From positions 1 through 44,974 of the forward strand of contig JABMNR010000047.1 in the NCBI GenBank assembly GCA_013203465.1: a DNA stretch of 44,974 nt, written 5' to 3'. Source of the DNA: Alphaproteobacteria bacterium (GTDB taxonomy: Bacteria; Pseudomonadota; Alphaproteobacteria; Thalassobaculales; Thalassobaculaceae). Each line of letters opens with the position of its first letter. Positions within the stretch are counted from its first letter, which is position 1. Under the pieces are notes generated by a model. That model searched no databases, was not told the DNA's origin, and saw only the letters and a program-made list of their open reading frames with translations. The position numbers and the translations under genes were made by a program. Positions 42,257 to 44,974 of this stretch are shown one piece after another.

Positions 42257-43591
42257 TTAGACGCGGTAGTAGCGCTCGGCCCGCCGTTGCGCGGTCTCCA
42301 TCGCTTCCTTCGGACTGGTCTGACCGGTCGCCGCTTGGCTCACCATGTCGACCACAACGAAGTCGGCCAACGCCCCCGCCGCCGCGTAGCCAAGCGATCC
42401 GGCATAGCCCATGTCCAAGGTGCGGGTCGACGCCTCCTTGAACACCCGACGCTTGGGATCCTCGGTCCAGACCGTATTGGCTTCGTAGGCCTTCAGCGTC
42501 TGCGTGAAGTAACCGACCGACGCCTCCAGCCAAGCATCGTACTGATTGGCTTCCATCAGATACGACATCAGCAGCTTACAGGCGTTCGGATACTTGGTGT
42601 ATTTGAACGCCTCGATCATGAACGGCAACTGCAGTTCGGTCGGTTTGCCGATCGGGCCGATCGGATAGAACGCGTGATCTATGTCCTTGGCGATGTCCAT
42701 GCCCTGGCGGACCGCCGCCGCGTAGATCGAGATGCCGTTGTTGGTGTAGCCGAGTTCGCCGGACAAAAAGATCTTGTTGTTGTTCGAGTCGTTCCACGAC
42801 GCGGTGCCCGGAATCCAGTACTCATACAGCTCCCGAATGTATTCGAGCGCGGCCTGAGTCTCGGCGCTGTTGATCGTGACGTTGCCGTCCTTGTCGACCA
42901 GCTTGCCGCCGTGGCTCCACACCAGCCAATGACACCACGCGTTGCCGTCACCAGTCGCCCGGCCCAGCGCCATGCCGCCCGGCAGACCGTTCGCCTTGAG
43001 CTTCTTGGACAGCTCCATCAGACCGGCGGTGGTATCGGGGAATTTCTCGAATCCGGCGTCCTGCACCGCCTTGACCCGGTAGTTGATGTAGTTGCCGCTC
43101 ACGCACAGCGGCAGCGCCATCCAGTTACCATCGCGAATACCGTAGGCCGCCGGCGCGTCGTACCACCCGCCATATTTACCGCCCAGGTAGTCGGCGACAT
43201 CGGTGACGTCGAGCAGCTTGTCGGGGATCAGATGCGGGATCGCCATCGGCCCCCAGATAATGTCCGGACCGGCGCCGACATTAGCCGCCACCGCCGCCTT
43301 AGGTTGGATGTCGTCGATAAACTCCTTGTCCAGACGGACCTTGATGCCGGTCGCCTTCTGGAACGCGGCGATGGATTTATCGAACTGGATGTCTTCGGTC
43401 TCAACGAACCGATTCCAGCGCAGCATCCGCAGGCTGGCGCCCTTCTCCGGCTTGAACGGTGACTCAGCGGCAAACGCCGTCGCGTGATCCAACAGTGTTC
43501 CGGCGCCGCCGAGCGCCGCTCCCGCCGCCAATACCGTCGTGGTCTTCAGCACGGAGCGACGCGACACGTCCTTTTTTCTGATACCGGTCAT
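42257..43591 (-). CDS. Sugar ABC transporter substrate-binding protein, Tat-exported
   Basis: This 444-residue protein has a twin-arginine signal (DVSRRSVLKTTTVLAAGAAL, with SRRSVLK) and cleaves near ATAFAAES. The mature part is a CUT1-type family 1 extracellular solute-binding protein (MLRWNRFVET, GPDIIWGPMAIPHL, GELGYTNNGISIY). The Tat signal implies that it folds in the cytoplasm before export, seen in some alphaproteobacterial sugar binders. The ATG at 43591 follows AGGGAGGATTGAGC and is chosen over a start 60 bases upstream. The ligand is unknown, but the dehydratase context suggests a pentose or aldonate. Confidence 0.92.
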   Translation of the reverse strand: MTGIRKKDVSRRSVLKTTTVLAAGAALGGAGTLLDHATAFAAESPFKPEKGASLRMLRWNRFVETEDIQFDKSIAAFQKATGIKVRLDKEFIDDIQPKAAVAANVGAGPDIIWGPMAIPHLIPDKLLDVTDVADYLGGKYGGWYDAPAAYGIRDGNWMALPLCVSGNYINYRVKAVQDAGFEKFPDTTAGLMELSKKLKANGLPGGMALGRATGDGNAWCHWLVWSHGGKLVDKDGNVTINSAETQAALEYIRELYEYWIPGTASWNDSNNNKIFLSGELGYTNNGISIYAAAVRQGMDIAKDIDHAFYPIGPIGKPTELQLPFMIEAFKYTKYPNACKLLMSYLMEANQYDAWLEASVGYFTQTLKAYEANTVWTEDPKRRVFKEASTRTLDMGYAGSLGYAAAGALADFVVVDMVSQAATGQTSPKEAMETAQRRAERYYRV

Positions 43592-43637
43592 GCTCAATCC
43601 TCCCTTACGCGGCCACTCTGTCGCTGGCCGTATCGCT

Positions 43638-43669
43638 GGATCGGTGGGCATTGGGTGGGCGACCGATCC
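43638..43669 (-). promoter_or_regulatory. Inverted repeat between ATPase and binding-protein genes
   Basis: GGATCGGT (43638-43645) and ACCGATCC (43662-43669) pair perfectly over 8 bp with a 16-base loop, about 45 bases after the ATPase stop. It could be a stem-loop or an operator for a second promoter in front of the binding-protein gene. Confidence 0.35.
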
Positions 43670-43712
43670 TTACGCCCGTTGATTCCATGCAGCCATAGCC
43701 GCGCGGAACCTC

Positions 43713-44849
43713 CTAAATCCTGCGCCCCGTGTCGGCGTCGAACAGATGCACCTTGTCGAGATTCGGCACCAAGGTGATGGTCTCGCCCGGGCGTACCGCG
43801 TACCGGTCGCGGAACACCGCCTGTAATTCGCCGCCAGCCGCTCTGGAGACCAAGAGGGTCTCGGCTCCCGTCGGTTCGACCACGGCGATCTCGCTCGTGA
43901 TGCCGCGGTCGTTCTCACCGCCCAGTGTCAGATGCTCCGGCCGGATGCCATAGACCACCCGCCGGCCGCTCTGGCCGTCCCACCCGTCGCCCAGGGGCAG
44001 CGCCACGCCGTTGTCGGTTTCAACCACCGCAGGCCCGCCATTGGCCTTCACCATACCGGTGGCGAAATTCATCGCCGGCGAACCGATGAAGCCGGCGACG
44101 AAGGTGTTAACCGGGTTGTCGTACAGCTCCAGCGGCTCGCCAATCTGCTCGACAATCCCGTCGTGCATGACGACGATCCGGTCGGCCATGGTCATGGCCT
44201 CGATCTGATCGTGGGTCACATAGATCGAGGTGGTCTTGAGCCGCTGATGCAGCTCCTTGATCTCGGTGCGCATCTGCACGCGCAGCTTGGCGTCCAAGTT
44301 CGACAGCGGCTCATCAAACAGGAACACCTGCGGGTCGCGCACGATGGCACGGCCCATGGCCACACGCTGCCGCTGTCCGCCGGACAGTTGACGCGGATAG
44401 CGATCGAGAAACGGCACCAACCCGAGGATTTCGGCGGCGATCCTCACGCGTTGGTCGATCGTCGCCTGGTCGGCGCCGCGCAGCTTCATGCTGAACGCCA
44501 TGTTGTCGACGACTTTCATGTGCGGATACAGCGCGTAATTCTGGAACACCATGGCGATGTCGCGTTCCTTCGGCGGCACCATGTTCACCACCCGGCCACC
44601 GATCGACACCTCGCCCGCCGTAATCCTCTCCAAACCGGCGATCATCCGCAGCAAGGTGGACTTGCCACATCCCGACGGCCCAACCAGCACGACGAACTCG
44701 CCATCGGCGATATCGATGTCGACACCGTGGATCACCTCGGTGCTGGCGAAGGATTTGCGTACATCGCGAACCAGGACTTCCGCCAAGGCCTCGCCCCTCC
44801 CTGTCGCCCTGTGGTTGATCCTGGGCGTCGTTTGACCGAGATTCTCCAT
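43713..44849 (-). CDS. Sugar ABC transporter ATPase (MsmK/UgpC, CUT1)
   Basis: This 378-residue ATPase energises the transporter. It has Walker A GPSGCGKST, Q-loop FQNYALYPH, signature LSGGQRQRVAMGRAI, Walker B VFLFDEPLSNLD, the H-loop THDQIEAMT and a C-terminal TOBE/OB domain (about 245-375) typical of CUT1 ATPases. The ATG at 44849 has GGGAGGATCTCAT upstream and is preferred over an ATG 51 bases further up. It is first in the operon. A perfect dyad (44895-44911) lies about 45 bases upstream. Confidence 0.95.
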   Translation of the reverse strand: MENLGQTTPRINHRATGRGEALAEVLVRDVRKSFASTEVIHGVDIDIADGEFVVLVGPSGCGKSTLLRMIAGLERITAGEVSIGGRVVNMVPPKERDIAMVFQNYALYPHMKVVDNMAFSMKLRGADQATIDQRVRIAAEILGLVPFLDRYPRQLSGGQRQRVAMGRAIVRDPQVFLFDEPLSNLDAKLRVQMRTEIKELHQRLKTTSIYVTHDQIEAMTMADRIVVMHDGIVEQIGEPLELYDNPVNTFVAGFIGSPAMNFATGMVKANGGPAVVETDNGVALPLGDGWDGQSGRRVVYGIRPEHLTLGGENDRGITSEIAVVEPTGAETLLVSRAAGGELQAVFRDRYAVRPGETITLVPNLDKVHLFDADTGRRI

Positions 44850-44894
44850 ATGAGATCCTCCCAACCCAAAAAGTGTGCCTCGGATCGGTATCAC

Positions 44895-44911
44895 ATGCAA
44901 TCAGCTTGCAT
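44895..44911. promoter_or_regulatory. Dyad operator candidate upstream of the sugar transporter operon
   Basis: ATGCAATCAGCTTGCAT has perfect 6-bp arms (ATGCAA/TTGCAT) around a 5-base spacer. It sits 46-62 bases upstream of the ATPase ATG, where a LacI, GntR or IclR-type repressor would act. No regulator gene lies within the window on that side, so its identity is open. Confidence 0.4.
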
Positions 44912-44974
44912 CTGACGGTCGCCCGAAGCGTGATCCGGTCGAAAAAGGACCAATTAGCGGCCATTCGGTGTTGA

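Noticed and set aside
42186-42533. 116-residue N-terminal extension of the MalF-like permease
   Set aside because: It overlaps the binding-protein gene and the hairpin, and a GTG with a good ribosome site exists at 42185.
1-44974. CRISPR arrays, tRNA or rRNA genes, phage genes
   Set aside because: No regularly spaced repeats, no T-loop-like tRNA signature and no ribosomal RNA or phage structural sequence was seen by eye on either strand.

Overview
The window is about 45 kb of GC-rich chromosomal DNA. It most resembles an alphaproteobacterium of the Rhodospirillales type. The reasons are the gene families (a TamA/TamB pair, a TAXI-type TRAP transporter, a form II CoxL-like molybdenum hydroxylase, many aldonate or carboxylate uptake and dehydrogenase genes), the high G+C wobble positions, and a full-consensus CtrA box (TTAA-N7-TTAA) upstream of a DivJ/PleC-like histidine kinase. 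No rRNA, tRNA, CRISPR array, phage gene or replication origin was seen. No stretch longer than about 300 bases lacks a gene or a gene remnant.

Layout. (1) Bases 1-3.3 kb are a zone of gene decay. The right end of a probable IS21-family insertion sequence (1-89) abuts the 3' part of a c-type cytochrome gene. Then come an intact creatininase-family gene, the frameshifted tail of a hybrid histidine kinase, an intact amidase, and the wreck of a YjbQ-family gene with two frameshifts whose stop codon still overlaps the amidase start. (2) 3.3-8.5 kb: an AlkA-like DNA glycosylase, a PAS-PAS-PAS-GGDEF-EAL cyclic-di-GMP protein followed closely by an unknown one-span membrane protein, and a YedK/HMCES abasic-site protein. 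(3) 8.6-18.2 kb: a CoxL-like subunit without its partners, a CysQ-like phosphatase, a small lipoprotein, an orphan ParA-type ATPase, threonylcarbamoyl-AMP synthase, a D-lactate/D-2-hydroxyglutarate dehydrogenase-type flavoprotein, a 2-oxoglutarate oxygenase and a DmdC-like acyl-CoA dehydrogenase. (4) 18.2-27.2 kb: a lipoprotein, a DUF924 protein, a 2-hydroxyacid dehydrogenase, and the tamA-tamB-thioesterase run on the minus strand. (5) 27.3-33.5 kb: a TAXI-TRAP uptake system (binding protein, fused permease, small two-span protein), an MFS exporter and the CtrA-box histidine kinase. (6) 33.7-36.3 kb: an N-methylproline demethylase-like flavoprotein with a reduced Fe-S motif, then a GFA-family zinc protein. 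(7) 36.3-44.9 kb: a minus-strand run of a CUT1 sugar ABC transporter (ATPase, Tat-exported binding protein, two permeases), an L-arabinonate-type dehydratase, a TetA-like MFS protein and a TauD-like dioxygenase.

How the genes work together. The ABC transporter and dehydratase look like one uptake and first-step catabolic unit for a pentose or its aldonate. A perfect dyad sits just upstream of the ATPase gene, and strong intercistronic stem-loops could give the binding protein more transcript than the permeases. The TRAP system has a similar stem-loop at the binding-protein stop codon. TamA and TamB form the outer-membrane assembly module. The most useful leads are the IS21 junction and the three broken genes at the left, the CtrA box, the flavoprotein with an altered cluster motif, the solitary CoxL, the paired unknown membrane protein next to the GGDEF-EAL gene, and the regulatory hairpins in the transporter operons. 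I did not find convincing evidence of a wholly new defence or mobile system. All calls are by eye from sequence; no database search was run.
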